A stretch of DNA of 64,000 bases from Halichondria panicea (lineage: Eukaryota > Porifera > Demospongiae > Suberitida > Halichondriidae): positions 2,371,001 to 2,435,000 of the forward strand of contig NC_087392.1 of the NCBI RefSeq assembly GCF_963675165.1, read 5' to 3'. The notes beneath the pieces are model-generated. The model saw only the letters and a program-made list of their open reading frames with translations, was not told the origin of the DNA and made no database searches. Numbering within the stretch: the stretch's first letter is position 1; every line of letters begins with the position of its first letter. Positions 48,650 to 59,163 of the stretch are shown one piece after another. A program made the position numbers and the translations under genes.

Positions 48650-51315
48650 TCAGGTGCTCCAGTCAGGTCTCACAAGTTGTATCCCCCAGTCAATGAGGGT
48701 GTGAGTCATGTGGTATTCAAGCTGTAGTTTTCCAACTTCGTTCCCAATATTATAGTAGCTAAACATTTTCATCTCTGGTTTGGTATCTTCGGCTGATGAA
48801 GATGTATCGCAGGGTTTACCATTTCGGATCAGTTTGCCTTGACGTGTGGTTGTCATTGTATAACTCAGTTTAGTGATGTCCGTAACATCTTTCTTGTTTG
48901 CTTGGACAAAATCAACAGCGGTGTATCTGTGAACACCCATTGCCTTGTGAGCGAAGGTTGCATCATGACGATTGACTTCTATTTTCCCCACACGACTTGA
49001 TCTTCCAGATTCTACGCGATCTTTCTGCAAAGAAAACAAATTATCACAGTGCTAGAAATATATGCGAGCATAAAATTAGGCCACTCCAACTGACAATTTA
49101 GTCCATTCTTTTGCAAAGAGGATGAAGGATGAAGGAGCAAGGGTATAATTATGTAATTATGTATTACCAAGAGTTCATCTTGGTATTACCAATACTGATT
49201 GGATCATGATATTGGATTACGTAATCCTTAATAAAACCACAGACACACCACAAAAAGTAAAAGCTAAAAACCGAGCTCAGAGGTCAATAATAAATTCAAG
49301 GACTATTTTCATTTTCATGAGGAATTATGCTATTATTATTGTTGATCGCAATTGTTGATAGAATTGAATTCCAGACAGTCATTTAGGAGAGGAGCTGAAT
49401 GGCAGACGCCTATCTGATGGCTTTGATGAATAATCTTCAACGATTACTGAAGCAACTGCATGCTATTTAAATGGCCTGTAGCCAAACAGTGGGAGCAAAC
49501 CTTTGTCAAAGGCAAAGAGTATATTCAAGCACAGACAGTATAGTGTATGTAAACAAGCAGAGAAAAGACGTGTGTACATGTATCTATTGTTACCAGACTT
49601 GTGCACATGCATCTTTTGTATCATTGTGGCTTACCGGTATACCAGGACCTCAAGAAAAAGAAGTACTGAAGTTGCCACTGGATTCTAACATGTGGGATGA
49701 GCGCGCATGCGCATTACATCCACAATTAAAGAGTGTGCCTGCAAAGAGATCAAGTGTTTACAAATGGCTACTATAGGTAGCTGGTTAACAGACCTTTTAA
49801 GCTAAGGCTTTAGTGCAAGGCTAACTCATATGTTGAATAGAAAGTTTGTGCGAACGGATGATGCTATGAAAGATTCTGAAGAGACTGCAAAAGCCTTCAA
49901 TGTGAGTCAAACTAGCCATAACTCGAGAAAGAAGCTTTAGTTTGCTAATCCACAAATCAAAATCGTGGCTAGAAGCCTATAGAAGCTGTTTGTTTTCGTC
50001 GCATTGCAACCGTTGAGCAGTTACAGCTGGAACAGACACACAGACACAGTCAGCTTTACCGTATCCCTTGTGCGGCTACGCCTAGAGGCATAAAAATGCA
50101 AATCTTATTACACTACAATGCACACAGGGGACCACACCATAGGCTCTGTACACTATTCCACACATTTGAGGTCAATTAGTGTACATAAGGAATTCAGTTT
50201 TCCTTCACCGTATTACACTATACATGTACTAAAATGTTTTGCGAGCATCAAACATATACAATTCGCAACAATGAAATCCGTAAAACCTAAAGTAAATACA
50301 CGATCCTTGCCAGAACGCAATAGTTAGATCACAAAGGGTCAAATTTTCTGCTGATTTGGCTCATTCACAAAGGTTTTCACCTGCAAAATATTCTAGTAAA
50401 TAAATACAGTATTTCAAGTGAGTTGAAAAAGGGTTTAACTCAGTGGCGTAGGAAGCAATTTATTAATGGGGGGGGGGAAGCTCTAATTTTTGAATGGAAA
50501 AAGTACGGCTATCTACATAGTGCAGGTTGATATCTACTTAATAGCCTAGAAAGATGGGGGGCTCCAGCCCCTGGAGCCCCCCTCCCTTCCTATGCCACTG
50601 TAACTACCAATACTGTATAACGGGTAATTTGGGGGGGGGGGGGGGGGAAATACTCGCGGTTGAGCGATATTTAGTCAGTTCGGGGATCTTATGTTTATGG
50701 TTGCTGCTTGCACTTGCAGGTAAAGGTAGTCAAGGTCGCTTTATTGGTGGGTAAAATATTAAATTTTATCACGAAAACCACAAATATTTTGCCCCCCCCC
50801 CCCCCGGAAATTACCAGCTATATGGTACCTCGTTCTCAGCAAATCTAGGTAGAGAAAAGAGAAATTCGCGGCTAGATCCATCTTGTTCTGCGAACCCTTC
50901 AACAACTCTATAAAATATATAATGCTATTGAATACAGTACATGTCACCGTTCGTGTAGCTTACTTTGTTTCCCGGTCTCTCAGCCATACTTCATTTACTT
51001 TAACACCATCGACAAACACTTTAAACACAGAGTATGGGCAACCAGCTTTAGAAGATATCTGTGATAATTATTTTTTAATAGTTTCAACAACAACAGGAGA
51101 AAACACACCATTATCTGATATGGAGTGACAGGCCACTTTTGCTCCTCCATTTCCTCACTGTAGGATGAGTACTCCCTCACATTTAGCCAGTAGGTGACTG
51201 GAGACACCAGGATACTCTCCACCATCCCTCTGGTGCTGTCCTCAGGATGACTGTACTCAGCCAGCTCTTTCCCCCCCACCAGGATACTGAACCCAAATTT
51301 GCTGTTAGCTGGCAT
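48650..51315 (-). CDS. Paralog-family protein, member 1 (DUF7918-like, tentative)
   Basis: Four exons give 251 residues: 51109-51315, 50964-51058, 50829-50907 and 48650-49024. The protein starts MPANSKFGFSILVGGKELAEY and has YSVFKVFVDGVKV, REFLFSLPRFAE, RVGKIEVNRHDATF and a C-terminal block with GKLQLEYHMTHTLIDWGIQL. It aligns along its length with the protein at 53187-54208. The pattern of an N-terminal strand with a tandem of short beta segments, xxVDGxxV, F.F..P and a GxIEV strand reminds me of the fungal DUF7918 family, but that is only a resemblance. No signal peptide or membrane span is seen. Exon 2 ends directly at a miniature element, and intron 3 holds several more. Confidence 0.75.
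50206..50412. mobile_element. Miniature element, ACCGTATTAC type, copy 1
   Basis: Ends accgtattac and aatacagtat enclose an interior with aaaatgttttgcgagcatca and aacgcaatagttagatca. The interior matches the inverted element at 62759-62968. No coding capacity. Confidence 0.7.
50441..50600. mobile_element. Miniature element, CAGTGGCGTAGGAAG type
   Basis: Terminal inverted repeats cagtggcgtaggaag and cttcctatgccactg are flanked on both sides by taact (50436-50440 and 50601-50605), a five-base target-site duplication. The element is 160 bases long. Confidence 0.85.
50611..50827. mobile_element. Miniature element with poly-G ends abutting an exon
   Basis: Left end tactgtataacgggtaattt, then a run of 18 G. 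Right end is a C run, then aaattaccagctatatggta. The inverse match of the ends is clear. The right end lies one base from the exon at 50829-50907, so the second base of the splice donor GT is the first base of the element. Confidence 0.8.
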
Positions 51316-51426
51316 ACTCAAATTTGAAAAGTCAAGACTCTCAGAATACGTACATAGATCTACACGTACACAACAACAAGCCAGAGACAACAAGCCACCT
51401 GGATACTAGCCCCATGGGTAGTCTAA

Positions 51427-51435
51427 TGCGCATGC
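51427..51435. promoter_or_regulatory. NRF-1-like half palindrome upstream of member 1
   Basis: TGCGCATGC lies about 112 bases upstream of the start codon of member 1. It resembles the NRF-1 consensus (C/T)GCGCA(C/T)GCGC but is incomplete at the end. Confidence 0.4.
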
Positions 51436-51864
51436 TCTGTGCATACACATTACAGTCATGTAGATATCTATGACTAGACTAGACTAGACTGTAGACAACA
51501 TAAATTATAATGATAGATCTACAATTATCTATCATCACATAATACATGACTAGACTAGACTGTAGACCACATATAATGATAGATCTACATTGTAGATCTA
51601 GATACAGTATAGCGGGCAATTTTTGTAAGAACTACACGTACCCATTATTGCATTAATTTTGTGCACATTATAATTTTGAACCAAATGTGGTACAATATTT
51701 TAATTTTCGTACATAATGCTCTACATACCAGTCAATTTCACATTTTCAGTTGTCAGAGTGAGACTATGGTTAGTTGCTCCAGCAAAAGTTATCTCCCAGT
51801 CATTAGAGTATGAGTCAGTTATTGTACTACTCCATGCAGCTGCAATCCGCAAACTCTACTGCAC

Positions 51865-52630
51865 TTAGCAACACCTCGTTTCTGGTTTAATATCATTGCT
51901 TGGCCTATCATATGGCTTACCATTTCGCACTACTTTGCCTTGACACGTGTTGTTCCCATTGTTTTTTGTAACCTCTTTTTTGGTTGCCTGGACACAATTT
52001 ACAAAACAACAGTTTACTGTATGGTTTGGCTTATTAGGAGCATCGTAACAAATCACTTCAATCTTGCCAATTACTCTTCTCTTTAGATACTGAGCAATTA
52101 TTCTGTAGAAAGTATACATGTACAGTTGCAATAAAAAAAAAACATACCTCATGATCAGCAAATCTGGGTAGGGAGAAAAGGAGGGAGAAAAGGACTTAGG
52201 GCTACTTCCATCAATGTCAGGATTCCTCAATAATGCTTGAGCAAGATATTATTGTATATACATTACTCACCAACTCGGCTTCCAACATACAAGTATAGTC
52301 TAGTGTTGCTTTAATTAATACAGACACCAGCAAGACTGGGCAGCAAGACTCAGTAAAGATCTGATGTGTACACTGGGTATAGATTATCTACTGAGGTCAA
52401 CACAATAATGCAAGCAAACCTATATTTGATAAAGAGTGACAGGACATGTTTAATTTGTTCTTCAAACTCTTGACTATGAGTATGAGTACTCCGGCTTCGG
52501 TGCGGGTCAGTTACGGCCGGGATACACCAGAATACTTTCTACCATCACCCTTGTGCAATGAGAGTGTGCAGGTATTTCTTTGCCCCCCCCCCCCCACCAC
52601 TAGCACTAGTGCTGGATGGCAGACATGAAC
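51865..52630 (-). pseudogene. Broken paralog-family member 2
   Basis: Remnants of all exons can be traced. An exon-1-like part (about 52436-52625) carries stops and a poly-C tract. An exon-2-like part (about 52144-52225) holds SFSPSFSPYPDLL in place of REFLFSLPRFAE. An exon-3-like part (about 51865-52100) holds RRVIGKIEVICYDAP and NCVQATKKEVT. A short intron with donor GTATGT after catgag separates exons 2 and 3. Stops and frame shifts make an intact product unlikely. Confidence 0.85.
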
Positions 52631-52673
52631 CTGTTCAAATTCGAAAATAAATTATGAAGAGACTAGTCTATAT

Positions 52674-52685
52674 TGCGCATGCGCA
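52674..52685. promoter_or_regulatory. NRF-1-like palindrome upstream of broken member 2
   Basis: A perfect 12-base palindrome, TGCGCATGCGCA, about 50 bases upstream of the exon-1 remnant. Its flank, agtctat, resembles the flank of the half site upstream of member 1, so it is probably an inherited promoter element. Confidence 0.5.
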
Positions 52686-53186
52686 TCATTGATTTTTCCC
52701 AGAATCGCTGATGACCAGAATTGGGGTATTCTTGGTAAACGTAGCAATTGAGCAACTTGCCAGGAATACAGGGTCTTTCTTGTGAATTGCAATTGGAATT
52801 ATAAGAAGACCAAATCATGTCTGTTTAAGGTAAGTAAAGGGGAAAAGCAGTCTTTAATAGTAATATTGTAGTCTATAGTCTTGGCTAGCTATCTATAACT
52901 AGCATCCATAAATAATTATTAATCATCTAGCCTTTGGAAGCCATAGTTCTCATCATACTCACTCACTCACTCACTCACTACTTTTGTCTTAGCTAATGTT
53001 AAATTATGTAGAGAGCAGCTTTAACAATTCATTATCAGTCTGTGCATATATATAATAGGTCTGTGCATATAATTATGTCTGGATGGAAAAATTATGATCT
53101 TGAGATGAAACATAATAGTGATGTAGTTGATGTAGACAAACAAAACATAAAAAATGGAAATGACCAGATTGCGACAGCTAGCTAAC

Positions 53187-54208
53187 TCATTCTATTGGTT
53201 CTTGTTTTACTTGTGCTAGTTGAATGGATGTGAGAGTAGATGGACTAGAACACTTGTGACTTGGACTGCCCTGAGAGGATTCTGGGCTGGAAGGATTTGA
53301 GAGTCCTTCTGAACCATTTCTGATATCTGTTGGACTTCCAGGAGGTGTGGACGAGCCACTCGGGGACACTGATCGTCTCACAATAACTTTGGACCAGTCA
53401 GTTTGCTTTATAGTGATACCCATCTCCTCCAATGTGTGTCCCATTCGATAGCGAACAGTTAATCTGCCACACTCGGGGCCAACTTTCCACAACTTCTTCA
53501 ATTGAACATCATACGGAGCAGCACGATGAAGGTATCGGCCTTTCTTTGTCGTGGACATGGTATATTTACCTGCGGTTACTTTGAATGCATCCTTTTTGTT
53601 TGCTTGGTTAAAACTAGTGTCCTGTACTGGGCGATACTCTTCTTTAATGAAACTTGCTTCACAACGAACAATCTCAATGGTTCCAATTTTGGGCTGTCTT
53701 TTCTTGTCAAGTCTGTCTTCATGATTAGTGGCATATCGTGGAAGTGCAAACAGAAACTCTCTGACCCCATCTTTATCTGTGAATCCCTGAATGATTCTGC
53801 AAATGAAAAAATACAGTCAATAAGCTTGTGATCAACGTAACTCCTTGTCAATGACACCAATAATTAAGATAGATCTACCGTAGAGTCTATTTAGGAATGA
53901 GATAACTCAGACACTACTTACTTTGAATTTCCCTTCTCCAACTTGAGTTTTGTGACCTTGACTCCATCCACATAAATGAACAAAACGCTGTCTTTGCAGT
54001 GTGCAGCTAAGTGAATGAATAGTTGATATGGAGTGACTGGGCATTTCTGCGTCTCTGTCTCTCCATTTACATCCTCCTGGATATCTTGGTTGTAGCTGAA
54101 TGGAGTGTACAAGCTGCTCTCTACATAAGCATGTCCATCATGAACATATTCAGGCACAGGTCTCCCTGCTACTAGAACTGAGACTCCAAAGTAGTTGTCA
54201 GAAGGCAT
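53187..54208 (-). CDS. Paralog-family protein, member 3, with a Ser/Pro tail
   Basis: Two exons (53922-54208 and 53187-53796) give 298 residues. The first part parallels member 1: MPSDNYFGVSVLVAGRPVPEY, VTPYQLFIHLAAHCKDSVLF, IYVDGVKV, REFLFALPRYATNHE, KIGTIEIVRCEASF and CGRLTVRYRMGHTLEEMGI. A tail of about 60 residues, rich in Ser and Pro, is unique to this member. It ends in QVKQEPIE, where VKQE fits the SUMO-attachment consensus. Two introns present in member 1 are missing here. A nuclear role is suggested only by the tail. Family identity is uncertain (DUF7918-like). Confidence 0.8.
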
Positions 54209-54589
54209 TTTTATTTCAGCTCAGTGAGACTAGATTATACTAGACTGGACCAGCTCACCGCTTATATACAGACCTGCATGCTGGTGGGTTTCCTATGAAT
54301 GCAAGGAGTACTAAGTATTCCCTTACCATAATTATCTGCATGAAATGGCTGAAGCCTCATATTCTAGGAATGTTGTTGATAGTGGCTATGCTGACAACAC
54401 AATTGAGTACGAGTGGGTGTTCCAGGTAATCACTAGTTTCCTTGAAAGCTGAATCCTACCTATAATCATTTTCTTGAGTACTATCATTGCCAAGAAGGTA
54501 TGAAGATGTATACATTAGTTAGTTTTCCAAGGAACAGTGTTCTAACAGCATAATTTTGGTTACATGCACTATTTGTGTATAGGTATAGG

Positions 54590-54935
54590 CACCAGTTCTA
54601 AGATAAGCTCCAAGCACTGAGTATATATATAACTCTGCTGAAAGGTCCCATACATTGTGTCAACCTCAAAAGCTGCTAGCAACACATCTGTGACGAGAAA
54701 AGAGAAAAACAGTTATTGTTTATGACATCAACATTTATGATGAAACTGAAACTGTACACAACAAACAAAAGGCAATAGCCAAAATACTATGGAATATGCT
54801 GTTTACAAAACCGACAGATCTCTCCAATGGAGTGTGTTTGTCTTGACTATCGATTCCAAATATCTCTCTAATACTGGCTTCATGCACCACCTCTTCTAAG
54901 GACAGCTGGTTCCATTTTGGGTTAGTCTCATGCAC
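54590..54935 (-). pseudogene. Degenerate amidohydrolase 3' fragment
   Basis: It resembles the last two exons of the intact gene at 57392-61145. NPKWNQLSLEEVV and IREIFGID can be read near 54850-54925. A decayed last exon with ctgctgaaaggtccca lies near 54590-54700. The fragment has frame changes and is interrupted upstream by the miniature element at 54953-55196. Confidence 0.8.
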
Positions 54936-54952
54936 GCATATATATACGTATA

Positions 54953-55196
54953 CAGTAGACTCTCGTTAATCCGGTCACCCTTGGGGCAGTGCAGCTTGGC
55001 CGGATTAGCGAGGAGCCGCAGCTAAAAAACGACATTGAAACCTAGTTTGGGGCAGCCATTATACGGAATAGTGAGTGGACGCATTTCAGGGCGAGTTTTG
55101 TGCAGTAAACATCTAGCTAGCAATCCGTGCCAAACCAAATGGCCAGTATATCGAGGTAGCCGTACTTCAGAGAGCCGGAATAGCGAGAGTCTACTG
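54953..55196. mobile_element. Pogo/Tigger-like miniature element with TA target duplication
   Basis: Ends cagtagactctcgttaatcc and ggaatagcgagagtctactg are inverted copies, flanked by TA on both sides (54951-54952 and 55197-55198). The element is 244 bases with no transposase. Confidence 0.9.
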
Positions 55197-55198
55197 TA

Positions 55199-57391
55199 TA
55201 GAACAACACATAATAGTTCCACTGGAAGCTATACTTGTAACTACCGACACAAGGCATGTCAAGTCAACACAAAAAATGAGCATGCCCTCCAATTTCAACG
55301 AAACTTGCCATACCATAAGTTTAAGGAATAAAGCCAAAAATAAAAAAATCCATTAAAAAATGTATGTATATTATAGTTACAAGAAACACATTCTTTTGAT
55401 TGCGAATTGCGTATAAATCCCAATCGAAAGACACACAAAGAGTGAACATGCATGCACATGCAATTTCCGATGCATTATATATTAGAAAAACAACCAGTGT
55501 CATTTGCATTCAATAAACATTCAAACTTGATATACTGTATTGAGTCACTTGGAGTGGTTGTATAAGACTGCTCCCTGAGTAACCCAACTTAGCATGCATG
55601 TGTATATACTGAATCCCCAGAATGGATATTCTTATACCCAGAAATAGTCCTGGAACCTTTACAGAGTTTCCTAGATATATACTATAGCTTCCACAAGACA
55701 TGACTGATGACACTCTGTTGTTACTAGGGAATGGCACAATATACCTGGTACTAAGTTAGTACCGGGTATATCGTGCCATTCCCTTCGCAACACTCAGAGG
55801 AGGTCTGACATAATATTATGTGCACAAAACTACAAGTGCAGTGCATGCATGTATTGGCCTGGACGTTATCACGTGACCGCAAATGACATCAATGCACTGA
55901 GCCTATAGTGATTTGTGCACACATGTCGGACCTCCTTGTTCAACACTGGCAAGAGGTTGCATGCATGGTCTTGCATGACATGACATGACATCATTATATT
56001 GATAAGGTAACCATAGAACAACAGTGTGGTTTCTTAGTATTTTGTGTTATACAACACGAAGCTATAAACACGCTGGTTTCTAATTTTGCTATGTGCACGA
56101 CAATAATAATGAACACATTATGAACGTTATAATATCACCGCTGAAAAAACCTTTGCAACAAAGTGTATACAATATAGTTACCAAGTGTACAAATCTGTAC
56201 TCTGAATTTACAAAGTGAAGTGCATATAATAATTATGACATTTCCTTCTACTTGATAATTATACATGCACACACAAATACTTCCATGTATAATAATGCTG
56301 GAATTGTTTCTGGTCCACCGCCCTCACCAGATTTATTCGAAACAAAGTGAATAATGGCATGACAAAAGCTGCCCGCCCACATGCAATTAGAGAAACATCC
56401 GGACCAGAGTATCACTTGGAATGGCTGAATGACATTTGAATAACATAATAATACCATGCACTATGCATGCATGGTGTCCCAGTATTGTTTCAGCCGTGAA
56501 GGTGTAATTACGTAACAGTATACAGTCATGCAGATCATGGTTAATACCTCACATGCATGTACAAGCTCTAATTATTGGTAATGGATTTGTTGTGACTCCG
56601 GTTGGTTGATTCTTAGTAGTGTGACACTTCGGGGAATTACATACTGTTCCAAGAAAACCTAAGTATAGCCACCGATCATCACTACCACATGCAATTACCA
56701 TCACCATACATCTCCAAGTTGTGGAAGCAGACAGTGGAAAATAGGAACCTATATGCACGCTCTGCATGGCAACCATGCAAATGGGGTTTGCATTCCTATA
56801 TTGATTATTCCGTGTGAGAGCCACCACATAGGCATGCATGCATGATAACAAGCCAAATCACGTCAATCTATATAAATACATGTACATCCGTCATGAATCC
56901 TTTTTGACCAACTGTATAATTATACACTGTAAAAAAAATTGGTTGAAATACCCCATTTATGGTTGAAATAACCATTTTGGGTGCAATTTTGCAATTCAGG
57001 TAACCAAAAATGGCAAATTTTTTTTAAGTAAAGGGAGAGTTCATAATTATAACGATTATACTGATTATTATTACAGAAAACAGTAAAAGTTACAATTAAT
57101 TGCTCCAGCCTAGCCTTGATCTCACGCCCATTTCCTCTCAGAGATGTGAAGGAGGCTAGTTGTAGCCCTCACTATAATTATGTATCGTAAAAACATCATC
57201 ACCAGAGACAATAATTAAAACCCCCAGCCAATAATTGAAGACATTTTATATAATTAATTCTTTCATTCAGCCTATAGATAGTTAATGTTATCATCATCTT
57301 GCATGGTAAAGCTTATCTAACCTTTCCTGAGATCAATGCCGTGCATACAGTTTTCTTCTAATTACTTAGGTGTTTACCCTACACAGTTGTA
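55199..57391. other. Gene-free stretch between amidohydrolase copies
   Basis: It contains a palindromic hairpin (55727-55783) and a block at about 55928-56090 that is homologous to intron sequence near 58975-59115 and 63815-63955. A small region at 56926-57030 has cactgtaaaaaaaattgg-like ends. No coding sequence recognised. Confidence 0.6.
55727..55783. repeat. Palindromic hairpin of about 28-base arms
   Basis: The arm gggaatggcacaatatacc is matched by the reverse complement of ggtatatcgtgccattccc, with one mismatch and almost no loop. Confidence 0.85.
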
Positions 57392-59163
57392 TTATAATCT
57401 ATAAAACTTTCTTGCATTCCCAGCGTAGAACTTTTGTTGATCTTCTTTTGAGTAGACACTGAGGATAGGCTCCAGAGCACTGAGCAGCTGCTGAAAGGTC
57501 CCATTTATTTTGTCAACTGGAAAGTTGCTAGCAAACACACATCTGGATGGAGAGAAACAGTTCTTGCTTATAATTATGACATTGACATTGAAACTGCTGT
57601 GCACAACCAACAAAAGGCAATAAGCAAAACTACGATATTACGCTGCTTACATGCATGCTGAACACCAAATGCAGTATAATTATTGGGTTGTGTGATTTTT
57701 CTCACCTGTCAATTCCAAATATCTCTAATACTGGCTTCACCACATCTTCTATTGACTGCTGGTTCCATTTCGAGTCAGTAAAAAACATCCCAGACACTTT
57801 AGCATACACATTAGAACACTTAGACAACTCTTGCAAACCTACAACATACACGAAGTAACACGCATAAAGTGTAACACCTGGTGTACTTGGCAATTTAGAT
57901 GTGAGTAACTAGCACAGGTTGAAGTAATTAAGCGATAACATTATACCTTTCTACCAATTAAGTGCAAGCTATGAAAAATATTACAATACATTTCCACCAA
58001 ATATACTACTCTATACTCATAATGCAGCAAGCAAGAAAAGCATAATAATTTACTTCCACTACAAACTATAATAAATATACATTTATAGACACTAAGATCT
58101 ACACACGTGAAAAGTGCCTGAGAGGAGGTATATACTATGGGACTTAGTATACGTATCTCGTTGTCAAGCAAAATAAACTTGTTGTATTGTAGTCAAGCCT
58201 CGAGGACAAGGTTTGCGCATGTGCACTAGTATCTAGACACTGTTTTGTCGGTGTCCATGTGATTTAGAAGTCCAAGCACTGCTTTAGTATTCCGAGCATA
58301 GCAAAGATACTATAATCCCCTTACACCTCCAAAACAGTGTCTAGTTACACCAATGGCATATAAACGAGAAGAGGGAATATAACTGACTATCAAACCCTCT
58401 GTGCGAGTAAAAACTGAAGCCACAGACCGGGTATAACTACGTATTGTACACAAAAATCTATCTATATAGATATAGATATATATAGACATGATATTACGGT
58501 ACTTTTCCACTGCCCACTTCAGTTTTTGCTCGAAAGCTGTTGCATGCCCTCTTCTCCTTTATACGCCCTTGGTTACACGCATACACACCGTGGCAATGTC
58601 GTGTCTATTTTGTCTAAGTCATTTTTGCCAGGAATGGTAAAAGGAGTGGTTGGGCATTCTACTCCTTTTAGCCTTTTACCTGGCACTGGAGGGAAGGCCT
58701 CCTACATAGCTTCACCAAACATGGCTTGAGGTTGCATATGTAATTACTTACAACACTGGTCATGGGCTAAAGCTTACATTTGCGTACTACCTCACTATAA
58801 CACAAGTCTATAGGCTCTGTCCACTACAATGTATATTGATTGATTGGTTCTGACCTAAGAAATGTACCCACCAAATCAATGGGAGACGAAATTGACAGTA
58901 ATTCAGACACTTTTACAAACTGTTCACAAAACATTAATTACTGCCATTACAATATTGAACAAAGCAGCGACACAAGAGGTTGGTCTTGGCATGGACACGA
59001 TATCATTCTGATAATGTAACCATAGAAAACACTTAGTATTTAGTGTGACAACACGAAGCTATAAACCATACTGGTTTCTTCTTAGTATTTTTGTGAATGA
59101 CATACCATATAAATTAGTCCTTGGAAAGACCATAATTGATATGAGTTGCATAACAAGTAAACA
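57392..59163. repeat. Tandem duplication, left copy (amidohydrolase 3' half)
   Basis: The last two exons and the following intron up to about 59163 are repeated at 61732-64000 in the same orientation with moderate divergence. The right copy holds two extra miniature elements. Confidence 0.85.

Larger units (their letters stand above)
49025..50828 (-). other. Element-rich last intron of family member 1
   Basis: A 1.8-kb intron with three miniature elements (50206-50412, 50441-50600, 50611-50827), an inverted copy of the repeat found at 955-1290 (about 49625-49720) and no coding sequence I trust. In the broken paralog the equivalent intron is only about 50 bases, so this one has expanded by insertions. 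Confidence 0.65.

Noticed and set aside
50554-50754. Plus-strand frame with Gly-rich product in the poly-G region
   Set aside because: It runs through two miniature elements and a homopolymer run, so there is no credible protein.
56926-57030. Possible miniature element with cactgtaaaaaaaatt-like ends
   Set aside because: The right end does not match the left well and no target duplication is visible. The A and T runs alone can mimic inverted ends.
58526-58729. Small plus-strand frame repeated at 63305-63559
   Set aside because: The similarity between the two is explained by the duplicated intron. The frames differ in length and contain foldback repeat sequence.
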